Below are positions 13,906 to 23,151 of a stretch of 64,000 nucleotides of DNA, in pieces. This stretch comes from Siphonodentalium dalli. Taxonomy: Eukaryota; Mollusca; Scaphopoda; Gadilida; Siphonodentaliidae. The stretch's first letter is position 1. Each line of letters begins with the position of its first letter. Location of the stretch: contig CP136062.1 in the NCBI GenBank assembly GCA_032622095.1, positions 34,966,918-35,030,917 on the forward strand, in the 5' to 3' direction. The notes under the pieces are model-generated. The model was not told the origin of the DNA. It worked only from the letters and a program-made list of their open reading frames with translations, and ran no database searches. The translations under genes and the position numbers were made by a program.

Positions 13906-14139
13906 TCACACTGAAAACATGTTAAATAACTCAACACCTACGATTATGAACACAACTGAGGTAAGCAATGTGTACATATTTATGAAATCCATTCTAAGAA
14001 TAGATTTCTTAAAGCCAAAGTCGACACTGACTGGCGAAATATTGCAGACAAAACCAAATAAAAACAAAACGCACAGTGACAGTGACTTCGAGCTTGAATT
14101 GAAATAAAAACAAAATGAATTTACCACAAGTTGTGCCAT
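13906..14139 (-). CDS. Possible 77-residue two-helix membrane protein (unrecognised)
   Basis: The frame starts at an ATG in a strong start context (A at -3, G at +4) and ends at TGA 13906-13908. Two hydrophobic stretches, about residues 20-37 and 57-74, flank a charged loop containing FGFKKSILRMDF, which would suit a small two-pass membrane protein or one exon of a larger one. No family motif is recognised. A stem-loop and T run lie 13 bases after the stop. Against it being a gene: it sits in transposon-rich DNA, a 62-residue frame overlaps on the other strand, no intron or promoter signal is evident, and AT-rich DNA readily yields hydrophobic chance frames. Probably not a gene, but the only frame in the insertion I would test first. 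Confidence 0.2.
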   Translation of the reverse strand: MAQLVVNSFCFYFNSSSKSLSLCVLFLFGFVCNISPVSVDFGFKKSILRMDFINMYTLLTSVVFIIVGVELFNMFSV

Positions 14140-14183
14140 GGTTATTTCACAAATGACCGCAAAAAACTGCTATTTCAAATATA

Positions 14184-14242
14184 ATTTAATGTTTCGCTTG
14201 CTGAATTACATATTATGTAATTCAGCAAGCGAAACATTAAAT
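14184..14242. repeat. Perfect 59-bp palindrome
   Basis: Arms 14184-14212 and 14214-14242 (29 bp each) are exact inverse copies around a single central T. The arm contains GTTTCGCTTGCTGAATTACA. No mismatch was seen. It could be a very small foldback element or the product of a recent inverted duplication. Confidence 0.9.
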
Positions 14243-14340
14243 AAACAGATACATGTATGAATCAAGTATTATTTAAAAACATGCAAAATAGCAATAGCAA
14301 ATTAGCATGACGATTGTACAGTATAATTAACACTACCGTA

Positions 14341-14549
14341 ACAGAATGAGACTGAGAGCAAGAAGTGATGGAGTCGCACCGAAATGTAGCAGCACCATAA
14401 TCAGCTGATAATTCCAAGCCGGTCACCCATCCAAGGACTAACCGAGCTTGACGTTACTTAACCTCGGTGATCAGACAAAGCATCTAATGGCTGAGACCTG
14501 GAGGTTGTATCATGACAGTCCTCTAATGGCCAGACGAGCCCCCAGTGTA
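14341..14549 (-). repeat. 5S rRNA-derived repeat (SINE3-like or 5S pseudogene), copy 1
   Basis: On the minus strand, about 14485 down to 14380 follows animal 5S rRNA closely through its internal promoter: TGATCACCGAGGTTAAG, then CGGTTAGT, CTTGGATGGGTGACCGG and a diverged 3' end with GGTGCTG. The 5' third is poorly conserved. Beyond the 5S part, a tail of about 40-60 bases is also present in copy 2, so this is a composite repeat with a 5S head rather than a plain 5S gene. It resembles 5S-headed SINEs (SINE3) in design. The intact A-box and C-box region might still recruit polymerase III. Confidence 0.7.
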
Positions 14550-14692
14550 ACAGGACGAGAGAGTGAGAAGTGCGTAAGTTGCACCGAACATTGGCATCAC
14601 CCGGAAACCCAACCCAGTCAACCATCCAAAGACTAACCGAGCTTGACGTTGCGTCTAACGACCGTGTCCAAGAAATCTAGACCTCTCGGGTA
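14550..14692 (-). repeat. 5S rRNA-derived repeat, copy 2 (more diverged)
   Basis: This second copy shares the tail (GAGAGTGAGAAGTG, then TTGCACCGAACATTGGCA) and the 5S core (minus strand: ACGTCAAGCTCGGTTAGTCT, TTGGATGGTTGACTGG). Matching cores lie 195 bp apart (14441 and 14636). The upstream 5S half is largely lost. Two head-to-tail copies sharing head and tail indicate a dimer, either a tandem duplication or a dimeric SINE. Confidence 0.6.
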
Positions 14693-15015
14693 GAAGAGTC
14701 ATCTGCATTCTATATTTACAACCATATTAGTCCTTTTCATGAAAATAAATTAAATTTAAAGCAAGTCGAAGATGTTAAATAAGTTATGTTTAAAAATATT
14801 ATGCAATAATGCATGAAATTAATAAGTTTACGTTCAGACGACCACGATACAATCGTAAGCGGAAAGATTTCCGTCGCAGGAAGTAACCGGTAGCTCGATT
14901 GTGCATGCTAACATCAAAATCGTTGGTCATAAATTGATATCAAGCGCCGTTTGATTCTAGATGCGAAATGTGGATATCCTTGGTTACCTCCACTTGCGAT
15001 GTAATCGCAGCTGTA

Positions 15016-18000
15016 TAGGCCTGCAACGATTCATCGTGATTTCGATTCATCGCGATTCGTCATTCATGATTCTATACGCGATTCATTTGTCTGTAATTTC
15101 GATACACTACGATACAGTTCCGCTTCCGTATTATGCAGTTACCATCCGAAGTAAATCGGGACCCCTCGTTCGTTTCCGTAAGCTGTGAATGCTTACGAAG
15201 TTTTATTGTAGAGGTGGGCCGATAATCAGTATCGGTATCGGTATCTGGCCGATAACTTTGTTATCGGTAACATATCGGTATCGGCAAAATATCACAAACT
15301 TGCCGATATCATCGCCGATATAGAAGACGTTGCACAGATTACTACAGAACCGTTACAGATTCGTATGGATGACGGCAAAACGATGTAACAGTAACTTAAA
15401 GGTGTCATATTTGTGTATAAAGTACATCATTTTGGATAAAAATCGCTCAGTGGTAGGCCTAAGCATAATTACATGTAATTAATGCAGACATAGTATATCG
15501 TTTTATGGATACTTGCAATGGGCTACAGTGTACTGTCAGTGACACAAAAACAAATCGGTATCGCAAACATCTATGAGCACTGAGCAGTGAGCATTATGAG
15601 CAATAGGGTACCCTGATTGACAGAGTGAAAGCTCAAATAAACATGTGTTGAATAGTGTCGGGATGAACGGCCTTTGAAATTCAGGCTGAGCAACTTCAAT
15701 GACCGTGTGTAAAAACTTTCTAATTAGGCCTACAAGCATCACACGTCGCATATATTTTGCGTATAATGCAACACTCAAGTACAAATGCTCATCAAGTCAT
15801 CATGTTCACAAACATGTCAATTCCATGCTTTCATCACTCAAATGTTTAGCGGCAACATCAAACAGACACGTGCAGTCCATGCCATGAAGTCACACATCCG
15901 GTGACTGCATTGTGCTTTGATCATGCACACCGATCATTGGCTTCCAAAAGAGCTCAATTGCGCGCGCACGAGGTGTGAGATGGTCTGCCAAGTTGAGCAC
16001 GTACCGAGTCGTACTCAGTAACCCCTGCTGATCCGGTCTTAGACTCTGTCGTAATGATGTACACGAATGTACAAATATAGCCCGGAAATAACCGGTATTA
16101 ATTGTGTTTTGTCTATACTCTATAAAAACCAATTTATGTGGTGTCCCGACATTTAGTGAATTTGAATGGATGTGAATAAGATGATGAACAAATAATCCCT
16201 CTGTACACAGGGTCGGGAAAAATCGTCACATGACCGTGCAGTCTTAGCAAACCTCGACCAAGTTTAGTATAAACAATATTTATTCCTCGATTAATAATAA
16301 TGTGTACATAATATATTGAACAAATATCCTGCCTAGACACTCATGGTAAATTTTATTTCCGTATCGGTGGGAATTCCCCGATCTGCGAAAGGTAATTAAT
16401 ATTCATGTTACCAATATAGCATAGCGTCCCGTGACTCCTTATCTATCGATATAATTTGTGGGCGGGGACCAGGCTAATATAGCCATGTTTACAGTTTGAT
16501 TGACGTGAACACACCAGCAGTAGGCCAATGTACGATTCCACAGGGCGCCAAGAATGAACAAAGACAAAGTTAAACACCTCTGTGATGCCACAAGCTTTGC
16601 GACATGAAAAATACTTGATGTATACAACGTTACGTGCTGGCAGCTTAGAACAAAGCGAGCTTTCACTCAACACTGATTGATATCATTCACGGACAATTTA
16701 GCCACGCAAGACTCCGTGTTTTTATTTGTAGCATTTATTTCTGACGACTGAATTGGAATTTATTTTCAATGTATATATGACAAAATGTTTGTCCAGATTC
16801 CAATGTGTATGCGGAAGTTCTTTGATCGTCAATAAAGACTGCCATTAACTCGAAAGATTTTTAATTTATGCGTGCACAATATTCTGACATTGATGCCGCG
16901 TGCAGCCCAAACTTTAAACATAATTAATTCCGTGGGCAATCCTGATATCATGCCATCGTTCCCCAAGTATATACTTACCGTCGGGAATTCACTTACTAGT
17001 AATGTCCAGTATACTTACCATGTTCACAATGTATATATACTTGTAGGCTACGTGTCGTCCCCGATTTCTATGTCGACATCCGCCGATATATATCCTTACA
17101 CAGTATACACGGATGTTTCAGTTTACTTAAATTGTATTCATATTATTGGGATATATACAGGTCTGTATAATATATCGGTATCGGTATCTGCCGATAACAA
17201 AACGTAATTTATCGGTATCGGCGTTACCGATAACACCAGTATCGGCCCATCTCTATTTTATTGGAAGTAAATCTGTAAATTTCGTTTGTTTCCGTGAGCT
17301 CGCACTTTGACCATTGACACAAACGTTTGCGGAAGTGATATGACTGACCTACGTAACCTAGCCTCAGACTGTAAGCCATGCTCTGATTGGTTTAATTTGA
17401 TGAACTGCTGTGATTTCAATCAATCAAATACTAGTATATTGGATATATCGTCTGCGCAAAACAACAACACGTGGGCCGTGGAAAGATGTCTGCTCAAGAA
17501 AGCTTAAAACTTGTCAATCCGACAGCGGCCTACAGGTAGAAAATCTGGCAGTATTTCGGTTTTGGGACGTAACCCTTTGAGGATGGAAAGCCATGCATTA
17601 AGACAGACAGAACTAAAACGATATGCAAATTATGTTCGACGGCAACCTCTTACAAGACTGGTGTTACGACCAACATGTCACACCATTTGAAACGACATCA
17701 TTCTCAGCCAGCTGTTGTGATTATATGATATATAAACAGATGAGTGAGAAACTTTTCAACTCTTTTACCGTCTTCAGTATCAATATGTCATGTTGTACTG
17801 GTATTTCCGGATGTGTACGAGCATACTACATTACTACATACTACAATACACATATAACTAAACAATTATGAAAGTCCACAGTAATATTAGAAAAACTATC
17901 ATTAAAACTCAACCTGAGAGTGTGCAAATTTGGAGTGTTGAATAGCTATTTACTCGTGGGATAAAATTTTGCCTATCACGATACGTATTGTATCATTGGC

Positions 18001-18052
18001 CCCGTATCGTGATACATATTGTATCGTGACCAAGCATATCGTTACAGGCCGA
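15016..18052. mobile_element. Non-autonomous hAT-like element, middle layer of the nest
   Basis: The left end TAGGCCTGCAACGAT (15016) pairs with the right end ATCGTTACAGGCCGA (to 18052), with two mismatches. A TAGGSCTGYAACGAT start is typical of one large group of hAT elements. Flanking octamers CAGCTGTA (15008-15015) and CAGCCGTG (18053-18060) agree at six of eight places, suiting a decayed 8-bp duplication. Both ends are rich in ATCGTGAT-type words. Without the nested inner element it is about 980 bp and has no transposase frame. Confidence 0.65.
15209..17255. mobile_element. Non-autonomous hAT element, 2,047 bp, perfect 8-bp target duplication
   Basis: The left end TAGAGGTGGGCCGATA and the inverse of the right end (TAGAGATGGGCCGATA) match at 15 of 16 bases. 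TTTTATTG occurs on both sides (15201-15208 and 17256-17263), the 8-bp duplication expected of hAT. Both ends carry arrays of TATCGG/ATCGGT words just inside the terminus (15225-15310 and 17170-17245), probably subterminal transposase-binding repeats. The interior has only short frames (longest 111 residues, running into the right-end repeats) and no recognisable hAT transposase, so it must be moved in trans. The exact duplication makes it the youngest layer of this nest. Confidence 0.9.
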
Positions 18053-18206
18053 CAGCCGTGTGTACGTAAAAATCGTAGATGGCAATGGTCGTAGGGTAGT
18101 CAATCACATTCTTTAGAACAACATATGCTATCATAATGTACGATGAGATTGCAATCGTCTGAACAAACTATTCCTCCACTTACGATTGTATCGTGGTCGT
18201 CTGAAC

Positions 18207-18607
18207 ATACATGTACACTAAGTTGTTCCCACAGTATGTTATACTTGTGATAGTTACTAGTACAGTATGCATGCACAGTGTTCACCTGCCCCTGGCGTAT
18301 TGTGATAATCACCAACCAATCATCAGAAATTAGGAAATGATGGAATCGAGATAAAAAAAGATGCATGCAAATTTCAATGACGTGCCTAAAAACCAGGTAG
18401 AAAATGTAATGTTGCGAAAAATACATAATAATGCAATACTTCAGTATGGACAGTATGTCGTGATATAATATTAGTATACAAACATTTGCAAAACTAACTG
18501 TCAAGACTCAAGCAAGGTTTCGTTTCGGTCAACATTGTTTGGCTATATAAATCACTAAACACTCACATGACGCAAACATTCTATTATTGGCTGACCTCGG
18601 GTTAAGT
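18207..18607. other. Spacer, no feature seen
   Basis: This AT-rich DNA lies between the outer inverted-repeat element and the left arm of the 2.6-kb inverted-repeat structure. No tandem repeat or convincing frame was seen. Confidence 0.4.
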
Positions 18608-18741
18608 CAGAACAAATCGTGTTATGTTCCAGGTGATGACTTGCTTTCACATGCCCAAGTTGTACCCACTAACCAAGTTGTCCCTACCATCTAGGAAGCC
18701 CAGGTTAGACCGTTAACTTCTGGGTTGCCCTGGCTGATGTA

Positions 18742-19131
18742 CCCTGCTGGACAAAACAAGTGTCCATAGGCACCGCGGTGTATTTGCCGTTCGACCGTAA
18801 TGTCAGAGTTTGTAACTGCAGTTGAGCACCGCGGCTGAGCGGCAAGTACACCGCAGCCAAACGTCAAGTACACATGTACACCATGGCCAAAAAGCAACTA
18901 CAACGGGGCCGCATGGCATGTACACCGTGGTTAGATTTCTGGTTTGTATTGTCTTTTTTCAGTTTAATGAATGTACACAGCGGTAACTACACCATGGCCG
19001 AATGGCAAATACACCGCGGCCCAACTGTAGTTAGCCGGTGGAGCCGCGATGTACCGGTAGTTGCATTTCGGCCGCGGTGGCAATGATAACCGCACCGTGG
19101 TTAAGTGGGACACTTGTTTTACCCAGCAGGG
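18742..19131. mobile_element. 390-bp MITE-like element with 24-bp inverted ends and TA flanks
   Basis: CCCTGCTGG at 18742 begins an arm to 18765 that pairs with 19108-19131 (ending CCAGCAGGG), 22 of 24 bases matching. TA lies directly outside both ends, as in Tc1/mariner-type insertions. The interior is a degenerate series of words such as TACACCGCGG, TACACCATGGCC and TACACCGTGG in both orientations. No transposase frame is present. The TA pairs may simply extend the inverted repeat, so the superfamily is tentative. Confidence 0.6.
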
Positions 19132-19354
19132 TAAAAAGCTTGGTGAGAAAGCTTATGGTACATCCGAGGCATCTGGGAGACTAGTGCTGTATGGTATTTT
19201 CGTTAATCATCAACACCAAGATAACATATGCAAACAAACGCTGCCTTACACCGCCCACATTATTAGGTCAACTTTACTTTGTAAAGTTTGAGCTATTGCC
19301 ATGGCTTTGTCGTCTGTGTGTACATGTATGCGTGTGTGCGTAATTCATCAACAA

Positions 19355-20600
19355 TACAGGCTACAGGTCGTACCTTTGGTCAGATCATTATGAAATTTCA
19401 CATAGCTGTTGACATCAACATTTAGACCGGAATGATTCATTTGGATAAAAAAACATGGCCACCAGTGGCCATCTTGGATTTCAATATTCAATCCATTAGA
19501 ACGGTCTACAGGTTGTACTGTTCGTCTGATCATCATGAAATTTGTCATGGATGTTAATATTTTGGGGTCATTTGGCCAAAAAACAGCAGCCATCTTGGAT
19601 TTTACTCTTTGGATGACTAAATCCTTTAGCACGGGCTACAGATCGTAGCTTTAGTCTGATCATCATGAAATTTGTCATGGCTGTTTAAATTGGACTGTAG
19701 ATGGGAATGATTCATTTTGGGGTCATTCGGACAAAAAAACATGGCTGCCCGCGGCCATCTGTGATTTCAAAATTCAATCCATTAGCACAGGCTACTGTTC
19801 GTCTGGTCATCATTAAATTTGTCATGGGTGTTAATATTGACATGTAGATGGGAACGAGTACCGGTAATTTTGGGGTCGTTCGGCCAAAAAACATGGCCGC
19901 TGGCAGCCATCTTGGAATTTACTCTTTGCATGACTAAATCCTTTCACATAGGCCACAAGTCTAACCTTTGGTCAGATCGTCATGAAATTTGTCATGGTTG
20001 TTAAATATGACATGTAGATGGGAACGAGTCATTGTCCAGTCATTCGACCAAAAAACATGGCCGCCAGCAGCCATCTTGGATTTTACACTTTGCATGACTA
20101 AATCCTTTGGCACGTGCTACAGAACGCACCTTTTGTCAGATCATTGTGAAATTTGTCATGGATGTTGACATTGACATGTAGATGAGATCGAGTAATTTTT
20201 AGGTTATTCGGCCAAATTCATGGCCGCCAGCAGCCATCTTGGATCTTACTCTTTGCATGACTAAATCCTTTGGCATGGGCTACAGGTCGTACCTTTAATC
20301 GGATCATCATGAAATTTGTCATGGCTGTTGACACAGGCATGTAGATAACAAGTCATTTTAGGTTCATTTGGTCTTAAAATGTGTCCACTGGCAGCCATCT
20401 TGGATTTTACTCTTTGCATGATAAAATCCTTTGGCACACCCTACAGTCCACTTCCCTCATCCGATCATCTCCAGACTTCATATTAATCTTGATATTGATC
20501 TTACTAGATGGAAGCTATCAAATGTTTTTAAATTTTATTGGAAAACATAGCCACCTGGATTTTACATCTGTAACCATCTTGGATTTAACTTTTTTATATA
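19355..20600. repeat. Degenerate ~163-bp minisatellite, about eight copies
   Basis: The marker (G/A)CCATCTTGGATTTTAC recurs near 19466, 19588, 19757 (degenerate), 19904, 20069, 20230, 20393 and 20570, usually 147-177 bp apart (one 122-bp step). Shared parts include ATGAAATTTGTCATGG, ACATGTAGATGGGAACGAGT, ATTCGGCCAAAAAACATGG and TTTGCATGACTAAATCCTTT. The copies are old and diverged, unlike the 2,373-bp satellite. Single or double units also occur at 23625-23720 and 34690-34950. Frames crossing it repeat the same peptide fragments and look non-coding. Confidence 0.85.
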
Positions 20601-20804
20601 CCGGTATACATGTACCGGTATATGTATCTCTTCATGTTGATAATCTAGTATTACTTAGACATTTCAACTTTCCGCACCCCTAATCGCTCCACATTAAATT
20701 ATTCCCTTTCCAAGTTGAGGTACAGTGTCATTGACACTTTCATTATATGAAGTACAGCTATGCTCTAATTAATCGACCCTCCTTAACGAGGTTGACATGC
20801 GGTA

Positions 20805-20965
20805 TGACCGCGGTGTAATACCGCCTGACCGCTGTGTAATAACGTCTGACCGCGGTGTAATAACGCGGTCAGCCGCGGTATTGAAAACGCGGGCAACCGC
20901 GTGGTCGCGGTTGAGTTTTTGGTGCCACTACCGCTGTGTAAGTTTAAACCACAGTAAAACCTAGC
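20805..20965. repeat. GC-rich 21-bp tandem repeat and degenerate continuation
   Basis: TGACCGCGGTGTAATA-type units start at 20805, 20826 and 20847, exactly 21 bp apart. Inverted and degenerate versions follow (CGCGGTCAGCCGCGG, then ACCGCTGTGTAAG near 20930). The core CCGCGGTGTA also occurs at 18774, near the left inverted arm. The 21-bp period gives a 7-residue repeat in any open frame, which explains the 67-residue minus frame here. Confidence 0.7.
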
Positions 20966-21289
20966 GTCCGTATCGCGACTGAGCATTGTAAATTATCTGA
21001 CAATAGACTGACATATTGCGCATGGAAAATATTAATCTGAAATTGAAAATAAATCGGTTCTAATTTACCACGGTCCCGAGTTCCTTAAGCGTGCCAAATA
21101 AAGAGCGTCTGTTTATTTGTGATATGGTATATGGATTGTCGGGATAACTTGGTTACTGGGTACATCTTGGGCATGTGAAAGCGAGTCATCACAGCAGAAA
21201 ACCTGGAACATAACACGATTCGTTCTGTGTCCAGTAAATATTTAGTAACACATGTTTCCTATAAGAGATCTGAATACCAACTAACTTAA

Positions 21290-21775
21290 AGGTACCGGTA
21301 CTCAATCCGAACAGAGGGTCCCCATCTCAACAGATTCCAACAACAACAATCCGATCAGATGGTCCTATATTACTATTTCTTTGGCTTTGGGGGTACAAAA
21401 TATTTGATTCGAGTCGAGGAACCCATCAAACAAAGCTCAGAGTTATTAAATATTGATTTTTGAAATTTGTTATTTACTCGAGATGAGTACTAATAATTGC
21501 CTTAAACTGCCGTAATCTGCTCTGGATGTGTACTCCAAAATCTATTCAAACAGACAAGGATGGATAACTCTAAAATCAAGTGGTAATAACAGCGCAATTT
21601 TGACTGAGTTCTGGGTCAGATAATATTCCCGATAATGAAAAATAATAGATTTCTAAAATCGATATCTAACAAATCTGAGCTTTGATGGGTGACTTCCTCG
21701 ACTCGAATCAAATATTTTTGACCCCCGAAGCCATTGAAATAGTAATTGAGAGGAGTTTTATCGGATTGAGTACCT
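21290..21775. mobile_element. Foldback element with TTAA flanks (piggyBac- or Kolobok-type MITE)
   Basis: TTAA occurs on both sides (21286-21289 and 21776-21779). The ends are AGGTAC and GTACCT, followed by CTCAATCCG and its inverse. The inverted arms extend inward for over 100 bp with gaps, sharing TATTTGATTCGAGTCGAGGA and AAAGCTCAGA. A ~60-bp block is present only in the left arm. TTAA duplications are the signature of piggyBac and Kolobok transposons. There is no transposase frame. Confidence 0.75.
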
Positions 21776-21909
21776 TTAATGTTACCAGTCAATGTGATTA
21801 TGTCCCAAACCATGTGAACTCAGGATTAGATGCATGGCCAAGTTTGTGCCACACTCAGGAAGATTATAATCCCCACTCTATGCTAAACCAGGTCATACAT
21901 GTGTATTAT

Positions 21910-22400
21910 ACCGAAGCCGACCCACCCAAACTCAGTTGCGGTAGTTTATGACAAAAAATTTGCTTTAGTATATCTGGGATAAATCGCAACCATCTTTCAT
22001 ACGGTACTTTGCGATAATTACTTTGCGATATTATCTTTGACTGATAAAGGTATGTTAATTTGTTTGCAAAGTAATTAACAGTTTTTATCGCAAAGATGAT
22101 TGCTATTCTGTTATATAAAATTGCGAAGTATTTTACGATCTATCGTAAAGATGTTTTTAATTTATCGCAAAGTTTTGCGATTTATCAACATGTACATGTA
22201 TTTTTAAATAGATATTTGGAAAGTGACAGGAGGGTTTTCAAAACTTGAACCCAAATTTGTTTGTGATTTATCATCAGTCAAAGATATCGCAAAGTAATTA
22301 TCGCAAAGTATGAAAGATGGTTGCGATTTATCCCAGATATACTAAAGCAAATTTTTTGTCAGAAACTGCCGCAACTGAGTTTGGGTGGGTCGGCTTCGGT
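21910..22400. mobile_element. 491-bp foldback element with ~130-bp inverted arms
   Basis: The left arm (ACCGAAGCCGACCCACCCAA onward from 21910) and the right arm (ending at 22400) are near-perfect inverse copies for about 130 bp, sharing GGATAAATCGCAACCATCTT. Smaller ATCGCAAAGT words recur through the arms and the middle. No clear target duplication was found. The arms could form a long hairpin RNA if transcribed. Confidence 0.8.
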
Positions 22401-22765
22401 GCTGGTATTCCAGTCCCTATGTTGTTAGTTTGATTTAAAATTTGGGAAAGTCGAAAAATTATTAAAAACAGCGGTGTTTGAACAGGATGTCAATACATTA
22501 GCTGACAGTGACACTCGAAAATCTTGGCGCAAATGCTGAGCTGCTTTTTTGTCCATAGTAGTTAGTACCGTGTATAATATTATTACTTCATTTTCAGGAT
22601 TTCCAAATTAAACCAATGGAACTTTGGGAGCGCTTTGTTGGGTTTGAGTTTCTGGGTCAATAACAATGGCTGCATAATTAAGGAGACACACGTCTATGTA
22701 TTTCATGTTTAAATAGTAGTTGTATCAGTGTATACTATATGTACATTGTTGTTTATTATTGGGGG
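22401..22765. other. Spacer, no feature seen except a G run at its right end
   Basis: Nothing beyond AT-rich DNA is seen until a run of twelve G's at 22761-22772. Confidence 0.4.
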
Positions 22766-22774
22766 GGGGGGGTG

Positions 22775-22900
22775 GTGTCTGGGTTGGTCAGTGGTCCAAT
22801 GAGCACGGTACCGGTCACCAAGCTGTAGGACCTGAGCTAGTGACTGACATGGGTTCGATTCCTATGTGGCGACCTCTGTCCAACTTCTTGCCTGAAGAAA
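22775..22900 (+). repeat. tRNA-derived SINE head (polymerase III A and B boxes)
   Basis: GGTTCGATTCC (22852-22862) is a perfect B box, inside a pairable T-arm (CATGG and CTATG as the 5-bp stem). TGGTCAGTGGTC (22785-22796) is an A-box-like sequence upstream. The boxes are about 67 bp apart, longer than in an ordinary tRNA, and no full cloverleaf closes, so this is a tRNA-derived SINE or pseudogene rather than a tRNA gene. The 3' body is unrecognised and its end is not defined. Confidence 0.5.
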
Positions 22901-23151
22901 ACTTTCCGATCGGCGGAGTACATATGATATGTGCAGACGGTGCATCGTGACTACCTATTGTAGGTGACTAACCATAGATCACATGGTTTCCATCAACAAC
23001 AAATGATCTGGCCTCATTGTTATATCGCCTTACTAGTAGTTGTGGAAACCAACAAAACCCCAAAAAATTTACTCAATGTTGCTACTGCCTTTCATTTATT
23101 TAGTGTGCCACACTTAGTTGTGTACAATTCAGTACAAATCACTGACCACTG

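Larger units (their letters stand above)
14832..18206. mobile_element. Outer element bounded by 28-bp inverted repeats, carrying nested hAT-like elements
   Basis: The sequence 14832-14859 (GTTCAGACGACCACGATACA, then ATCGTAAG) is exactly inverted at 18179-18206. A partial extra copy (AATCGTCTGAAC) lies at 18153-18164, and a diverged inner relative begins CCTCCACTTGCGATG near 14987. Removing the hAT-like element at 15016-18052 leaves about 330 bp, the size of a small non-autonomous element. No convincing target duplication is seen, so it may be a foldback remnant. The 134-residue minus frame at 18100-18504 overlaps these repeats and is not considered a gene. Confidence 0.6.
18608..21227. mobile_element. 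2.6-kb structure bounded by ~90-bp inverted arms
   Basis: The left arm 18608-18688 (CAGAACAAATCGTGTTATGT onward) reappears inverted at 21133-21227 (CATAACACGATTCGTTCTG), with about 10 extra bases in the right arm and scattered mismatches. GC-rich repeats built on CCGCGGTGTA lie inside both arms (18773-19100 and 20805-20960), and the ~163-bp minisatellite (19355-20600) fills the middle. Inverted arms, clustered motifs near both ends and a tandem core suit a non-autonomous transposon. Flanking octamers GGTTAAGT and TGTCCAGT do not match well, so a target duplication is not proven. Confidence 0.55.

Noticed and set aside
14380-14490. Functional 5S rRNA gene
   Set aside because: The 5' third and the 3' end are badly diverged, and it is fused to a non-5S tail shared with a second copy.
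16872-17207. 111-residue plus frame as a hAT transposase remnant
   Set aside because: It has no recognisable transposase or zinc-finger residues and runs into the subterminal ATCGGT repeats of the element.
18100-18504. 134-residue minus frame as a gene
   Set aside because: Its C-terminal third is translated from the inverted-repeat termini (repeated CSDD peptide), and the rest is AT-rich hydrophobic chance sequence.
22761-22772. G run as a regulatory quadruplex
   Set aside because: A single homopolymer run is common near SINEs, and its length is prone to sequencing error.
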